Below, piece by piece: positions 1 to 8,894 of a DNA stretch of 35,159 bases; the stretch's first letter is position 1, and the number at the start of each line of letters is the position of its first letter. Location: the NCBI GenBank assembly GCA_020638795.1, contig JACKHW010000016.1, positions 1-35,159 on the forward strand, in the 5' to 3' direction. A model generated the notes under the pieces. It worked only from the letters and a program-made list of their open reading frames with translations. It did no database searches and had not been told where the DNA came from. Origin of the DNA: Planctomycetota bacterium (lineage in GTDB: Bacteria > Planctomycetota > UBA1135 > GCA-002748355). A program made the position numbers and the translations under genes.

Positions 1-1679
1 TCGAGTCGATCACGGATCGATTCGGGTTCGGCGGCGGTGACCGATCGCTCTGCGGGCATTCGTGCTCCGCACGAGGTCGTCGATACGAGTATCGCGACCG
101 CGATCATCGAGGCTACGAGGCCACTCGCTGCGATGCCGAAGCTCGTGACGCGTGGTCGTGCGGTTTCGGTCGTACTCCGTTCGGACTCCATGCGCTGGAC
201 CAAGGAGTGAATCCTCGCGATGGAGTCGGCGCCGGGATGCTCGTTGGAGGATTCGGCGTAACGCTGTCGATATGCGCCCTCGAGAGCCGTCGCGATCTCG
301 GGTGCGAAGTCGGATGACAATCCGGCAGCGCGGAGTGCCCTGCGGCGATCGTCCGTGCTCGAAGCGACGAGTGAGGGATGCACGCGCCGCAGGTACTCTC
401 GGAAGAGCCAATCGATACGCTCGTCGTCGCGTTCGAGGAGAAGTCGTCTCGCGACTGCGGTAGCCGTGGCTGCCTTCCGTCGGCGCGATCGAGCCGCGAT
501 CACGATCAGGAACGATGTCGCCGCGAGGAGCCATGGAGAGAAGAGGACCGCGACCACGGCCGTTGGTGCGGCATGGCGCGCAGGATCATCCGCGTGGAGT
601 CCTGCCTCGATGTCGACCACTTGCAGTGACGGCACGAACGGCGCCTTCGACGTCGCAGCCTCGGGAGAAGCATCGGAATCCGGGCCAGGCATGGTGGCCG
701 CGTTCGTTGGCTGCGAGACGTCGTTTGCGTCGGCGGTCGCTTCCGCGTCGAACGGCGCTGCGCGGGTACGGTGGACGACATACGTGCCGCTTTCGGGGTC
801 GAACCACGAGCACTCGACCGATGGAACGACGACACCCCTGGATTCCCCCGTTGGTTGCGCGGAGGGTGTCGCGATCAACTCGAAGTACGCCGTGTAGTGC
901 GAGGCGTCGCGATCTTCGCGCCGTCCGCGAACGTGCAAGGAGCCGCCACTCGGGATGGCCGGCGCGTTCCAGGCCGCGAAATTGCCAGTGCCGGTCGCCT
1001 CGAAGACCCACTCTCGCGCGCCATCAGCCGCGGGGTCCGAAAGCCGTGTCTGGATCTCGAACCGACCGACAGCGCCGGTGAACGACGACGGCTTGCCGTC
1101 TTCGGGCAAGTCGCGCACGAGGATCGTACGCGCACGCGCGGGCACGGTCGCGAGCCGTCGATCCGTGGGACGCCGATCACCCACGAAGTCTTCTTCGAAC
1201 GAAGGTGACCAATAGTAGTGGAGTTGAGATGCGCCGAGCTCGAGCCGGCCGGATCTCGTCGCGATGTAGCGGACGTGCGCGTGAAGCGCACGCATGCCCG
1301 TCTGCTGCGAACCCGTGGAGACGGATGCAAAGACCCTCGAGCCCGCGATGGCGATGCTCGATCGATCGCGCGCGGGTGCAGCGTCCGCTTCGTCGATCCG
1401 ACTCGCGCCATCGAGCGATGCGAAGAACGGCGTGTCGATCCGTATCGGAACATCGAGTTGTTGCCGCGAGAACGACACCGCGAAGCGTTCGAAGAAGTCG
1501 GCGTCGTAGCGGACGACCCATTCGATCTCGAAGACTTCGCCGAGCCATACGTCGTTCGGTGCCACGATTTCGAGCGTCGCCATCGCGTTGCCGTCTTGGG
1601 CGGCGCCGCGCGTGGCGCTCCCGAGCAGACAGACGAGGAGCGAAATGCATGTCGCTGTGCGTGCGAAGAACGTGACCAT
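1..1679 (-). CDS. batD: BatD-like membrane protein (3' end outside window)
   Basis: My translation of the reverse strand from the ATG at 1679 stays open for about 559 codons to the window edge, so the C-terminus is missing. It opens with a signal peptide (basic start, hydrophobic ISLLVCLLGSA, ending near GAAQDG). A long beta-rich extracytoplasmic region follows, with the BatD-style stretch VGRFEIQTRLSDP and GTGNFAAWNAPAIPSG. A membrane segment lies near residue 400 (FSPWLLAATSFLIVIAA), then a basic helical cytoplasmic part, then a second hydrophobic segment near residue 530 (GLVASMIAVAILVS). BatD is thought to be the oxygen-tolerance/periplasmic partner of BatA and BatB. The gene starts 10 bases after the batC-like stop and is the last operon member visible. 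The second hydrophobic segment suggests an extra C-terminal domain, possibly a BatE-like fusion, but that lies outside the window. Confidence 0.8.
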   Translation of the reverse strand, partial: MVTFFARTATCISLLVCLLGSATRGAAQDGNAMATLEIVAPNDVWLGEVFEIEWVVRYDADFFERFAVSFSRQQLDVPIRIDTPFFASLDGASRIDEADAAPARDRSSIAIAGSRVFASVSTGSQQTGMRALHAHVRYIATRSGRLELGASQLHYYWSPSFEEDFVGDRRPTDRRLATVPARARTILVRDLPEDGKPSSFTGAVGRFEIQTRLSDPAADGAREWVFEATGTGNFAAWNAPAIPSGGSLHVRGRREDRDASHYTAYFELIATPSAQPTGESRGVVVPSVECSWFDPESGTYVVHRTRAAPFDAEATADANDVSQPTNAATMPGPDSDASPEAATSKAPFVPSLQVVDIEAGLHADDPARHAAPTAVVAVLFSPWLLAATSFLIVIAARSRRRKAATATAVARRLLLERDDERIDWLFREYLRRVHPSLVASSTDDRRRALRAAGLSSDFAPEIATALEGAYRQRYAESSNEHPGADSIARIHSLVQRMESERSTTETARPRVTSFGIAASGLVASMIAVAILVSTTSCGARMPAERSVTAAEPESIRDRL

Positions 1680-1689
1680 GATCAACGAA

Positions 1690-2496
1690 TCACCAATCTC
1701 GCTCGACTCCGCGTTGCTTCGACGTGCGCTGCGCCGTTCGGATTTCGCGCTTCTGAGCTTCGTTGTCTTCGATCTTCTGCAGAAGCGCGGCCAGCGCTCG
1801 CGCGTCGAGGCGTTGTTTTCCCAACATGCCGGCTTCGCGCTCTTCCGTCTCCGTCGGTCCTTTGCGCTTGCGCTGCTCCTGTTCTTTCTTGGTCTTGCGT
1901 GCGGCTTCGGCTTCGTCGCGCTTGAACTCGAGGATGGCGAGCTTGGCGTTGGCTCTCGCGAGATTGCGACGCGCCGCAGGCCAATCGTCTCGACTCGTCG
2001 TCGCGTCCGACCAAGCCTCCTTGGCACGACGCACCTGTTCGATCGCGAGATCGAGAGCGGTGGGGTCCGCTTCGATCAAGGTTGCTTCGGCCTCGGATCT
2101 TTCGCCCGAACGAAACGCGGCGTTGCCGAGCAGGAAGTCACGGAGACCGAACCAATCGCGTCCGCCTCGCGCCGCCATCGTCTCGGCAGCCGTCACGACG
2201 AGAGTCAGGTCACCGAGTTCGAGAGCCGCGAGTGCCTGCACGTAGAACGCTTCTGGCTTCGTGCGAATGCCCGATTCGGATTCGACTTCGCGTGCGAGCC
2301 CGAGTGCGGTCTTCGGATCACCTGCCGCGAGGCTCGCGGTCGCTTGCACGAGGAGATCGCCGGACTTCGTCAGCGCCCAGGTGCCAGCGAGCGCGGCAGC
2401 GCCGAACGAAAACCACAGGATCCAAAGCAGCCATCCCGACCAGCGGTATCGGGCCTTCGTCGGCGGATCAGCGAAGTCTCCAGCGTGCGGCATCAT
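1690..2496 (-). CDS. BatC-like membrane-anchored TPR protein
   Basis: A 268-residue protein with one membrane segment near residues 20-42 (WSGWLLWILWFSFGAAALAG), followed by helical repeats of TPR character (runs such as AALELGDLTLVVTAAETMAA). The C-terminus is strongly charged, with KKEQEQRKRK and then ALAALLQKIEDNEAQKREI. BatC proteins of Bat operons have the same plan: a membrane anchor, TPRs and a charged tail ending in a helix rich in Leu and Glu. Position between batB and batD supports the call. GGAG sits directly before ATG-ATG (2496/2493), so the second ATG at 2493 may be the real start. The DUF4388 gene stops 34 bases upstream. Family identity is inferred from architecture and context more than from a diagnostic motif. 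Confidence 0.65.
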   Translation of the reverse strand: MMPHAGDFADPPTKARYRWSGWLLWILWFSFGAAALAGTWALTKSGDLLVQATASLAAGDPKTALGLAREVESESGIRTKPEAFYVQALAALELGDLTLVVTAAETMAARGGRDWFGLRDFLLGNAAFRSGERSEAEATLIEADPTALDLAIEQVRRAKEAWSDATTSRDDWPAARRNLARANAKLAILEFKRDEAEAARKTKKEQEQRKRKGPTETEEREAGMLGKQRLDARALAALLQKIEDNEAQKREIRTAQRTSKQRGVERDW

Positions 2497-2530
2497 CTCC
2501 AGTCGGAGAGGATAGCCGCCTGCGCAGCGT

Positions 2531-3688
2531 TCAGCTCTTCGCCTTGACGGTGTCTTTGGATTCTGCCGACTCGTCCGAGGCGGACTTCCCGTCGGTGCGG
2601 GTCGCAGGATCGCCGTTCGCGCCCGCAGTCTTGTTCTTCGCGTTCGTCTGCTTGTCGTTCGTATCCGTCGAGGCCGCTTTGTCGCTACTCGATGCCGTGG
2701 ACGGTGTCTTGGCGGCCGTCTTCGATGACGGCGTGCCTGCTGCCGTCGACGGGCCCTTCGATCCTTGCGTCTGTTGCGCTTGCGCCTTCGCGTGGAGCGC
2801 GGCCTGCTGCTCGAGGCTCTTCGCGGCAGTCTGAGCCAGCGCTTGTTGCCAGGCGTTCCACTCCTGCAGGACCGTGGCTGCGCGGTGGCTCGCGCTGCCG
2901 GCTTCGTCGAACTCCTTGGCGCTGTCGAGGAGGAGACGATTGACGTCGAGGTCGACCGTGTGCGCGAGTTCGATCTGCATCCCTTCGGAGAAGCGGAAGA
3001 TCGCGTTGTCGGTCTGCACGAGCCGCAGGAACAGCTGCCTCACCTGGTGCGTGAGCGCGTCGTGAAGCTCGTCGGCGCTGATCATACCGCCGTCGAGCAG
3101 GTCTTCACCCGACACCGATTCGCCCTGACAACGTGACAAGAACCGTTCGAGCTGGCGCCGAGTCAGGTACCCGAGGCCGACGAGGATCTCGCCGAGGCGC
3201 AGACCTTCCGGGGTGTGATCGCTCGTCGCGTGCACGAGCTTGCCATCGATGAGCTGCACGATGAAATTCTCGAGCGGACTGTCGACCCACAGCACACCGG
3301 TCTTGTTGCCGAAGGCCAGGAAGCCGAGCAACTCGGCGAGTCCGACTGTCCAGGAGTTCCCGAACAGGCCCTGCTTGGCGACATCGAAGCTCGGCGGTAC
3401 CGCGAGCTTCGGTTCGCTCGTCTTGTTGTCGGGCGTCGTCTCGCGTGCGAACAGCCGCCGCAAGAAGCCTTGCCGATCGCTGTCGCGATTCGAGTCTTCC
3501 TTCCCCTCGCCGATGACGCGAAGGATCAGCTCGACCTGCTGCAGTCCACCCTCGAGATTGTGCGCGAGGAAGGCTGCGTTCGCAGGGTCGATGTTCGGCA
3601 GCGCGCGTTCGGCGCCTTGGCAGAGCTTCGCGCACTTCTCCACGAGGGAAGCGAGAAGCTCGAGATCGGTCTCGGGAGTCGCGTTCAT
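2531..3688 (-). CDS. DUF4388 (PATAN-like) protein inside the bat operon
   Basis: A 385-residue protein if started at MNATPETD (3688). The open frame continues upstream to 3874, but that stretch overlaps batB and is compositionally poor. Residues 1-65 form a helical region. Residues about 105-240 form a DUF4388 domain: GLFGNSWTVGLAELLGFLAF, KTGVLWVDSP, IDGKLVHATS, LRLGEILVGLGYLTRRQLE, then FRFSEG. Residues about 300-385 are a low-complexity Ala/Ser/Thr/Lys tail, presumably disordered. DUF4388 domains often sit in signalling and gliding proteins and are thought to mediate protein contacts. I see no catalytic motif. It lies between batB and the batC-like gene on the same strand, so it is probably co-transcribed. 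No strong Shine-Dalgarno precedes 3688, and a 148-base gap separates it from batB, which leaves room for an internal promoter. Confidence 0.8.
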   Translation of the reverse strand: MNATPETDLELLASLVEKCAKLCQGAERALPNIDPANAAFLAHNLEGGLQQVELILRVIGEGKEDSNRDSDRQGFLRRLFARETTPDNKTSEPKLAVPPSFDVAKQGLFGNSWTVGLAELLGFLAFGNKTGVLWVDSPLENFIVQLIDGKLVHATSDHTPEGLRLGEILVGLGYLTRRQLERFLSRCQGESVSGEDLLDGGMISADELHDALTHQVRQLFLRLVQTDNAIFRFSEGMQIELAHTVDLDVNRLLLDSAKEFDEAGSASHRAATVLQEWNAWQQALAQTAAKSLEQQAALHAKAQAQQTQGSKGPSTAAGTPSSKTAAKTPSTASSSDKAASTDTNDKQTNAKNKTAGANGDPATRTDGKSASDESAESKDTVKAKS

Positions 3689-3836
3689 GCGAGTGATTGG
3701 CTTTGGAGTTCTTCGAGCAACGGCGCCCGAATCGGACGCCGTCAATACATCGACCTGATGGAGCGGGGAGCTTGAGGGCGACCTGGCCCTGGCCCTGGAT
3801 GGGGCTTCGACGCCAGGTCTTCGGCGGTCTTCGTTG

Positions 3837-4898
3837 TCAGGGACGCGAGCCCCGTGCTCCGATGCACTGGGCAAGGATCGTCGCGAGAAGAGCGAGGATC
3901 AGCAGCGGCGTGTCGATCGGGGCTTCTCGCGAGGCGAAGCTCGAGGTCGCCGTGGACGCGTCAACCGAACTTTCCATGGCGTGGCTGCCGTCCCGCGCGT
4001 GAGCGAGCAGGGATTCATCGTACAGATTCACGACGGTCCGCGGGTCGTCCCGCGCGGCGAGGAACGAGCCACCCGAGCGAGCACACAGTGCCGAGAGACT
4101 CGTGGTATCGAGGGCAGAGACGACGTCGTCTCCGTTCTCGTCGCGCACGAATCGCTCGCCGGTCGTGGACGCGACCGGGATCTTGCTCCCGAGAGGTGAC
4201 CCGAGGCCGATCGCGAAGATCGGCAGTCCACGACTCTTGCACGTCTCCGCGACGCCCAGCGCAGAGCCCGTCAAATCCTCTCCGTCGGTCAACAGCACGA
4301 TCGCGCCGCCGCGAGTCCGATCCTCTTCGAGAGCGGTCAATGCGACGGAGAGTGCCGACGAGAGATCGGTGCCACCGTGTTCGATGCTCAGTTCGTCGAT
4401 CCGACTCGCGATCGCCGCGAACGAATCCGTATCCTCGGTCAGTGGAACGACGAGTCGCGCTTCGCCGGCGAATGCGACGAGCGCGAGCCGGTCTCCTCGC
4501 GCCCGCGATGCGAGACTCCGAATCACGGCGTGCGCGAATCCGAGTCGGTCCGGCTCGAGATCGCGTGCGCGCATCGATCGGGACACGTCGAGGCAGACCG
4601 CGATGTCGAGACGCGGTGCATCCTCAGCCGAAGCCGAGCGACCGTGGCGGGGTCCCGCAAGGGCGATCGTGGCAGCGCCGAACGCCACAGCGTGCAATAA
4701 CGCGGCAGAACGTCGCTCGGAGGGAGAAGGTTTCGAAACGAGATCATGTGCGCGTGGACCGATCACGGCCACCAGGCGCGCTTGCTGCCGCCGTTCGACG
4801 TGGATCAACCAAACAAAGAGCGCAAAGCTCGCCACGAGCAACGCCAACCAGAGCGGCGCGTCGAGGCTCACCGCGATCAAAGGCGCGCACGCGCTCAC
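3837..4898 (-). CDS. batB: BatB-like VWA domain membrane protein
   Basis: A 353-residue protein. Two N-terminal hydrophobic segments (about residues 13-31 and 68-80) frame a basic loop. A von Willebrand A domain follows, with an intact metal-ion-dependent adhesion site: DVSRSM near residue 104, the later Thr in HGGTDLSSAL, and LLTDGEDLTG. A C-terminal membrane helix (PLLILALLATILAQCIGA) closes the protein. This is the BatA/BatB layout, with the VWA domain outside the cytoplasm and membrane helices at both ends. The ATG at 4898 overlaps the batA stop by 4 bases, so the two genes are translationally coupled and are likely interaction partners. Assignment to BatB rather than a second BatA rests on gene order. 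Confidence 0.88.
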   Translation of the reverse strand: MSACAPLIAVSLDAPLWLALLVASFALFVWLIHVERRQQARLVAVIGPRAHDLVSKPSPSERRSAALLHAVAFGAATIALAGPRHGRSASAEDAPRLDIAVCLDVSRSMRARDLEPDRLGFAHAVIRSLASRARGDRLALVAFAGEARLVVPLTEDTDSFAAIASRIDELSIEHGGTDLSSALSVALTALEEDRTRGGAIVLLTDGEDLTGSALGVAETCKSRGLPIFAIGLGSPLGSKIPVASTTGERFVRDENGDDVVSALDTTSLSALCARSGGSFLAARDDPRTVVNLYDESLLAHARDGSHAMESSVDASTATSSFASREAPIDTPLLILALLATILAQCIGARGSRP

Positions 4899-5926
4899 GG
4901 TAGCGTCCTCCAGAGCGTCGTGCGTGTCGCGTGGTAGAGCGCGAGCAGTAAGAGTGCGAGCGCGACGAACGGCCAGTTCCTGTCGACGAGTTCGATGTCG
5001 GACGTGCGCGCAATCGACTTCTCCAGTTCGTCGATACGGTCGTACACGCTGTCGATCGCACGATCGTCCTTGGCTTCGAAGAACGCGCCGCCGGTCGTCT
5101 CTGCGATCCCACGCAATTGAGTCGTATCGAGAGGCTCGAGAAGGCCCGTCTCGGAGCGCTTGCCGATTCCAGCAGCAATCGAGTAGACACGAATGCCGTA
5201 CTCGCGACTGAGCTCGGCAGCGAGCAATGGTCCGATCTCGTCCGGGGTCGCAGTCGTGGCGACGTTCTCTTCACCGTCGGTCAGCATCACAATCACCTTC
5301 GAGCGTGACGTGCTCGAGCGAAGCGTCTTCGCGGCGAGCGCGAGCGCCGAACCGATGCCTGTGCGGTCCTCGGGACCGTCGGCTTCGACGTGCTGGACTT
5401 GTTCGAGCATCTTCGCGAGTGCGCGATGGTCACGGGTCGTCGGACACACGAGATCCGCGAACCGCGCAAAGCGCACGATGCCGATGGCGTCGGCAGGGCG
5501 GCCATCGATGAACCTCAGAGCCGAGGTCTTGGCGAGGTCGAGCCGCGTCCGGGTCGGGCTCATGTCGCGCGCCGCCATCGAGGACGAAGCGTCGATGCAG
5601 AGGAGTATGTCGATGCCGCGCGTTTCGTCCGTCGTGACGACGCGTTCTCGAGGACGCGCGATCGCGAGGCTCAACGCGAGGATGGCGAGCGTCACGAGCA
5701 GTGACGGCACGAACGCGAATCGCGATCGCCAAGATCCCGGAACGCCAGACAGCGCCTTTGTTGCGGAGAAGTCGACGTGCGGCGTGCGCGGATGCTCGCC
5801 GTGGAGCGCGAGGTGTCCGTAGATCCATGGAAGGATCGCGAGTGCGGCGAGCCAGAGCCTGGCCGGTTCTGCGAACACGAGCGCGCTCGGATCGAACATC
5901 CACGAGATGCTGCCGGAGACGGGCAT
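4895..5926 (-). CDS. batA: BatA-like VWA domain membrane protein
   Basis: A 343-residue protein if started at MPVSGSISW (5926), four bases after the preceding stop. A second in-frame ATG lies at 5899 (MFDPSALVF). Order of parts: N-terminal hydrophobic segment around ARLWLAALAILPWIYGHLAL, second hydrophobic segment LLVTLAILALSLAIA, and a VWA domain with complete MIDAS residues (CIDASSSMAARD, the Thr of EDRTGIGSAL, and VMLTDGEENVATT). A C-terminal helix (WPFVALALLLLALYHA) follows. DASSS matches the DxSxS consensus exactly. Such proteins are thought to assemble with the MoxR ATPase and BatB in envelope stress or aerotolerance functions. A tighter start choice would need N-terminal data, because both candidate ribosome sites are weak. 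Confidence 0.88.
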   Translation of the reverse strand: MPVSGSISWMFDPSALVFAEPARLWLAALAILPWIYGHLALHGEHPRTPHVDFSATKALSGVPGSWRSRFAFVPSLLVTLAILALSLAIARPRERVVTTDETRGIDILLCIDASSSMAARDMSPTRTRLDLAKTSALRFIDGRPADAIGIVRFARFADLVCPTTRDHRALAKMLEQVQHVEADGPEDRTGIGSALALAAKTLRSSTSRSKVIVMLTDGEENVATTATPDEIGPLLAAELSREYGIRVYSIAAGIGKRSETGLLEPLDTTQLRGIAETTGGAFFEAKDDRAIDSVYDRIDELEKSIARTSDIELVDRNWPFVALALLLLALYHATRTTLWRTLP

Positions 5927-5930
5927 CGGG

Positions 5931-6812
5931 TCACCGGTCCGTTCGCTCGGGTGGACCGAGTCGCAGAATCGCCTCATGGATGTCGTGCGCATCGGCGACG
6001 AGCGCACGCCAGTCGTCGCGGGGCATCGGCGCGCTCGCGAACTTGATCGCATCGACACGCGCGAGGATCGCCCGGCAGCGGCCGATCAAATCGTGGCTCG
6101 CCAAATCCTCGTGCACGCCATCGAACGCCATGTCGATCGGTTCGTGCACTGCGTCGATTCCGAGGTGTCGGTGCACCGCGTCTCGTAGGGTTCGCGACAG
6201 GACGGGAGCATCCGTGCGCGAGCGATCGCTCGATCCGTCGCGTTCGAGGTTGGCGTTCAGCCCTTCCAGGATGCGGCGCGCCAGCACGTCGGGGTCTTCG
6301 GGGCGCGTGGCTTTCGCGAGGCGTTGCCTTCGCCATAGGACGAAACCGACAGCCCCGATCACGAGGCCGGTTCCGGTCATGACCCATGCGCGCAGATTCG
6401 ATGTCTGCAGGGTCGGGAGCGAAGGGAGTTCTGCCGGTCCTTCGGAAGCGAGCGGGCGGACGTCGAGCCGCAGTGCCTCGGACGTCGCGAGGAGGACTTC
6501 GCCACCGTCCACGGGTTCGGCGCGTAGCGTCACGGGCTCGACGACGAGCGTGCCTTCTTCGGGAAGGTCGACGAGCCATACGGACCAGATCGTCGTTTCG
6601 CGAATCGATGTCGCCGTGCGTTCGCGGTCTCGAGACCGAAGCTTCGCGCGTAGCGGAGCGAGCACGGATCCGTCGAACTCCGGTGCCCGATGCGTCGTCG
6701 GGTACTCGACCGTGACGGTCAGGGAGAAACGCTTTCCGATCTCGACGGCACCCGTCTCGGTCGCCGAGATCGTGATCGATGCGCGCGCAGGAGTCGTGTA
6801 CACGGCGTTCAT
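5931..6812 (-). CDS. One-pass membrane protein of the bat operon (DUF4381/BatD-like)
   Basis: A 293-residue protein. Residues 1-125 are beta-rich and resemble the immunoglobulin-like part of BatD proteins (ASITISATETGAVEIGKRFS, then VDLPEEGTLVVEPVTLRAEP). A single membrane helix follows at about residues 145-164 (AWVMTGTGLVIGAVGFVLW), then a basic stop-transfer sequence. A helical cytoplasmic tail contains LRDAVHRHLGI and RCRAILARVDAIKFA. No signal peptide is obvious at the N-terminus, so topology is uncertain. Its start overlaps the DUF58 stop by 4 bases, and batA begins 4 bases after its stop, so it is an integral operon member. Genes at this position in MoxR operons are commonly DUF4381 or similar. 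I base the name on position and layout, not on a signature motif. Confidence 0.7.
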   Translation of the reverse strand: MNAVYTTPARASITISATETGAVEIGKRFSLTVTVEYPTTHRAPEFDGSVLAPLRAKLRSRDRERTATSIRETTIWSVWLVDLPEEGTLVVEPVTLRAEPVDGGEVLLATSEALRLDVRPLASEGPAELPSLPTLQTSNLRAWVMTGTGLVIGAVGFVLWRRQRLAKATRPEDPDVLARRILEGLNANLERDGSSDRSRTDAPVLSRTLRDAVHRHLGIDAVHEPIDMAFDGVHEDLASHDLIGRCRAILARVDAIKFASAPMPRDDWRALVADAHDIHEAILRLGPPERTDR

Positions 6813-7729
6813 CGTCTCCGCGTGCGTCGACGGGTTCGGGCCCGTGACCTGTAGAAACCGAGCACGGGCAACGCGATCGCATCGAGATTCGGCGACATCG
6901 GGACGACGGCGTCGATCACGTCGATGGCGGCGCGGCGGAACGTTTCGTCACAGTGCTCGCGCCATTCGGCGAGGCGCGAGCTCGCTGCACCACGCACGCG
7001 TCGATCGAGGCCGTCGACGAGTCGCATCCGTCCAGTCTCCGGATCGCGCAGGCTGAAGAGCCCATGCGGCACGGAGGTCGTTTCCGGTGACGAAATCCGA
7101 ACGGCCACGAGATCGTGGTGTCGCGCGCATGCAGCCAGCTCGGTCTCGGGACAACTCTCGATGAAGTCGGATACGAGAAGGATCGTCGCGCGTCGATGCA
7201 ATGCTTTGATCGCGTAGGACAGAGCGCTCGCGATATCCGTGCGCTTCGCTGGCGCGCTTCGCTGGAGGCAGTCCCGAAGGATGCGCAACGTGTGTCGGAT
7301 CCCTTTCCGAGTCGGTACGAAGTGAACGACGTCGTCGCTGAAGCCGATCAAGCCGATCTTGTCGTCGCTCTGATTGGCGGCGAGTGCGAAGCACGCGAGG
7401 ATCCTCACGCCGAGTCCGCGAGCGGACCATGCGCCGAAGCCACCGTTCATCGACGGCGACATGTCGAACAAGAACAGCATCGTGCGGTCGCGCTCTTCGA
7501 CGAAGTCCTTGACGAACGGGCGTCCCTGTCGCGCGGTGACGTTCCAGTCGACCGAGCGCGGATCGTCGCCCTCGACGTACTCACGCAGTTCGTGGAACTC
7601 GATCCCCGAGCCTCGGAACATCGAGCTGTAGCCGCCGGCGAGCACGCCCGTCACGAGGTCGTGCGTCTCGGCCTCGATCCGGCGGACCTCGGCGAGGATC
7701 TCTTCGAGTTCTGTCGAGTTGCCGGTCAC
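6809..7729 (-). CDS. DUF58 domain protein
   Basis: A 306-residue cytoplasmic protein with the classic DUF58 core: GGYSSMFRGSGIEFHELREY near residue 35, GDDPRSVDWNVTARQGRPFV, and FVEERDRTMLFLFDMSPSMN. This core leads into a VWA-like fold whose MIDAS-type motif reads DMSPS (DxSxS). Later parts are RTDIASAL and ILLVSDFIES. DUF58 proteins nearly always follow a MoxR ATPase gene and are thought to bridge the AAA+ ring and the membrane VWA proteins. Here the start overlaps the moxR stop by 4 bases. The C-terminus is very Arg-rich (RSRARTRRRTRRR), a possible nucleic-acid or membrane-surface binding tail, or merely GC-driven drift. Confidence 0.92.
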   Translation of the reverse strand: MTGNSTELEEILAEVRRIEAETHDLVTGVLAGGYSSMFRGSGIEFHELREYVEGDDPRSVDWNVTARQGRPFVKDFVEERDRTMLFLFDMSPSMNGGFGAWSARGLGVRILACFALAANQSDDKIGLIGFSDDVVHFVPTRKGIRHTLRILRDCLQRSAPAKRTDIASALSYAIKALHRRATILLVSDFIESCPETELAACARHHDLVAVRISSPETTSVPHGLFSLRDPETGRMRLVDGLDRRVRGAASSRLAEWREHCDETFRRAAIDVIDAVVPMSPNLDAIALPVLGFYRSRARTRRRTRRR

Positions 7730-8742
7730 GGAATGGCAACTGCTTCGAAGATCCGGCGAACGATGTCGTCGCTCGTGATCGCTTTCGCTTCGGCCTCGAA
7801 GGTGGGGATCACGCGATGCCGCAGCACCGCGAGTCCGACCGCTTGGATATCCGAAGGGCTCACGTAGGCGCGCCCTTCGAGGAAGGCGTGGGCACGCGCT
7901 GCGAGCGTCATCGCGATCGAAGCTCGCGGGGACGCGCCGTACAGGATCAGCGGCGCGATCTCGTCGAGGCCGACGGCCTTGGGATCCCGGGTCGCGAAGA
8001 CGAGGTCGAGCACGTAGCGACGCGCCAGTTCGTCCACGTACACATCGTCGAGGAGAGCCCGCGCGCCGAGCACCTGTGCAGGAGAAGCGACTGCCTTCGC
8101 GCGCGGCTTCTTGCCGAGGGTCGCCATCCTCGTGACGATCAAGTCCTCTTCTTCGCGAGTCGGGTAGCCGACGACGATCTTGAGCATGAAGCGGTCGACC
8201 TGGGCTTCAGGCAGAGTATAGGTGCCTTCTTGTTCGACCGGGTTCTGGGTCGCCAGCACGAGGAACGGCTCGGGCAAGCGCCGCGTCTCGCCGGCGAGGG
8301 TGACCTGGCGTTCTTGCATCGCCTCGAGCAGCGCCGACTGGACCTTCGCGGGGGCACGGTTGATTTCGTCCGCGAGAATGAAGTTGCCGAAGACAGGGCC
8401 TTCGCGCAGCGACCAATCGCCGGACTTCGGGTTGTAGACCTGCGTGCCGAGGAGGTCGGACGGGAGCAGGTCGGGCGTGAACTGGATGCGCCGGAACGTT
8501 CCGCCGAGCGCTCCTGCCAGCGCCTCGACGGCAAGGGACTTGGCGAGCCCCGGAACCCCTTCGAGCAAGACGTGCCCATCGGCGAGGAGCCCGATCAGGA
8601 GGCCGTCGAGGAGTTCACGCTGGCCGACGAGGACGCGTTCGACCTCGGTCACGACCTCGCGGAGGAACGAGCTGGCTTCGGCGATGCGGGTGGCGCTTTC
8701 TTCCCGGGCGCCGCCCTGTCTGGCGTTTTCGGTGGGACTCAC
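7726..8742 (-). CDS. moxR: MoxR family AAA+ ATPase
   Basis: A 338-residue AAA+ ATPase and first gene of the operon. Visible motifs: an N-terminal helix containing VERVLVGQRELLDGLLIGLL, Walker A LLEGVPGLAKS, the MoxR signature RIQFTPDLLPSDLLGTQVYN, and Walker B NFILADEINRAPAKVQSALL. Also present are MQERQVTLAGETRRLPEPFL, sensor 1 VLATQNPVEQEGTYTLPEAQ, the arginine-finger region LPEAQVDRFMLKI, and the C-terminal lid GASPRASIAM. Length fits the family. MoxR ATPases act as chaperone-like remodellers of the VWA proteins encoded beside them. Its start faces a secreted-protein gene across a 152-base divergent gap, where the operon promoter should lie. Confidence 0.96.
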   Translation of the reverse strand: MSPTENARQGGAREESATRIAEASSFLREVVTEVERVLVGQRELLDGLLIGLLADGHVLLEGVPGLAKSLAVEALAGALGGTFRRIQFTPDLLPSDLLGTQVYNPKSGDWSLREGPVFGNFILADEINRAPAKVQSALLEAMQERQVTLAGETRRLPEPFLVLATQNPVEQEGTYTLPEAQVDRFMLKIVVGYPTREEEDLIVTRMATLGKKPRAKAVASPAQVLGARALLDDVYVDELARRYVLDLVFATRDPKAVGLDEIAPLILYGASPRASIAMTLAARAHAFLEGRAYVSPSDIQAVGLAVLRHRVIPTFEAEAKAITSDDIVRRIFEAVAIP

Positions 8743-8894
8743 GAACGGCTCCGAGGCTCCGCGGTTTCACGTCAACGATGCCGGCGCGTTACGGGCGGAA
8801 TCAAGTATCCTCTTCGTTCCTCGAAAGTTCGCTCTTCGAGAGCGCGTTTCGTAGGTACCGAGTTCGAGATTCGACGAGACCACAACCGACGACC
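8743..8894. promoter_or_regulatory. Divergent intergenic region between moxR operon and secreted protein gene
   Basis: This 152-base gap separates two outward-reading genes and must carry promoters for both. I could not identify a convincing -35/-10 pair with 16-18 base spacing on either strand. A tight hairpin lies at 8830-8844, with arms CGCTCT and AGAGCG around a TCG loop, inside the likely 5' leader of the plus-strand gene. Function of the hairpin is unknown. Confidence 0.4.

Noticed and set aside
1588..2547. 319-codon plus-strand frame opposite the batC-like gene
   Set aside because: No family features and Arg/Ser-rich; the minus frame has a membrane helix, TPR-like repeats and operon context.
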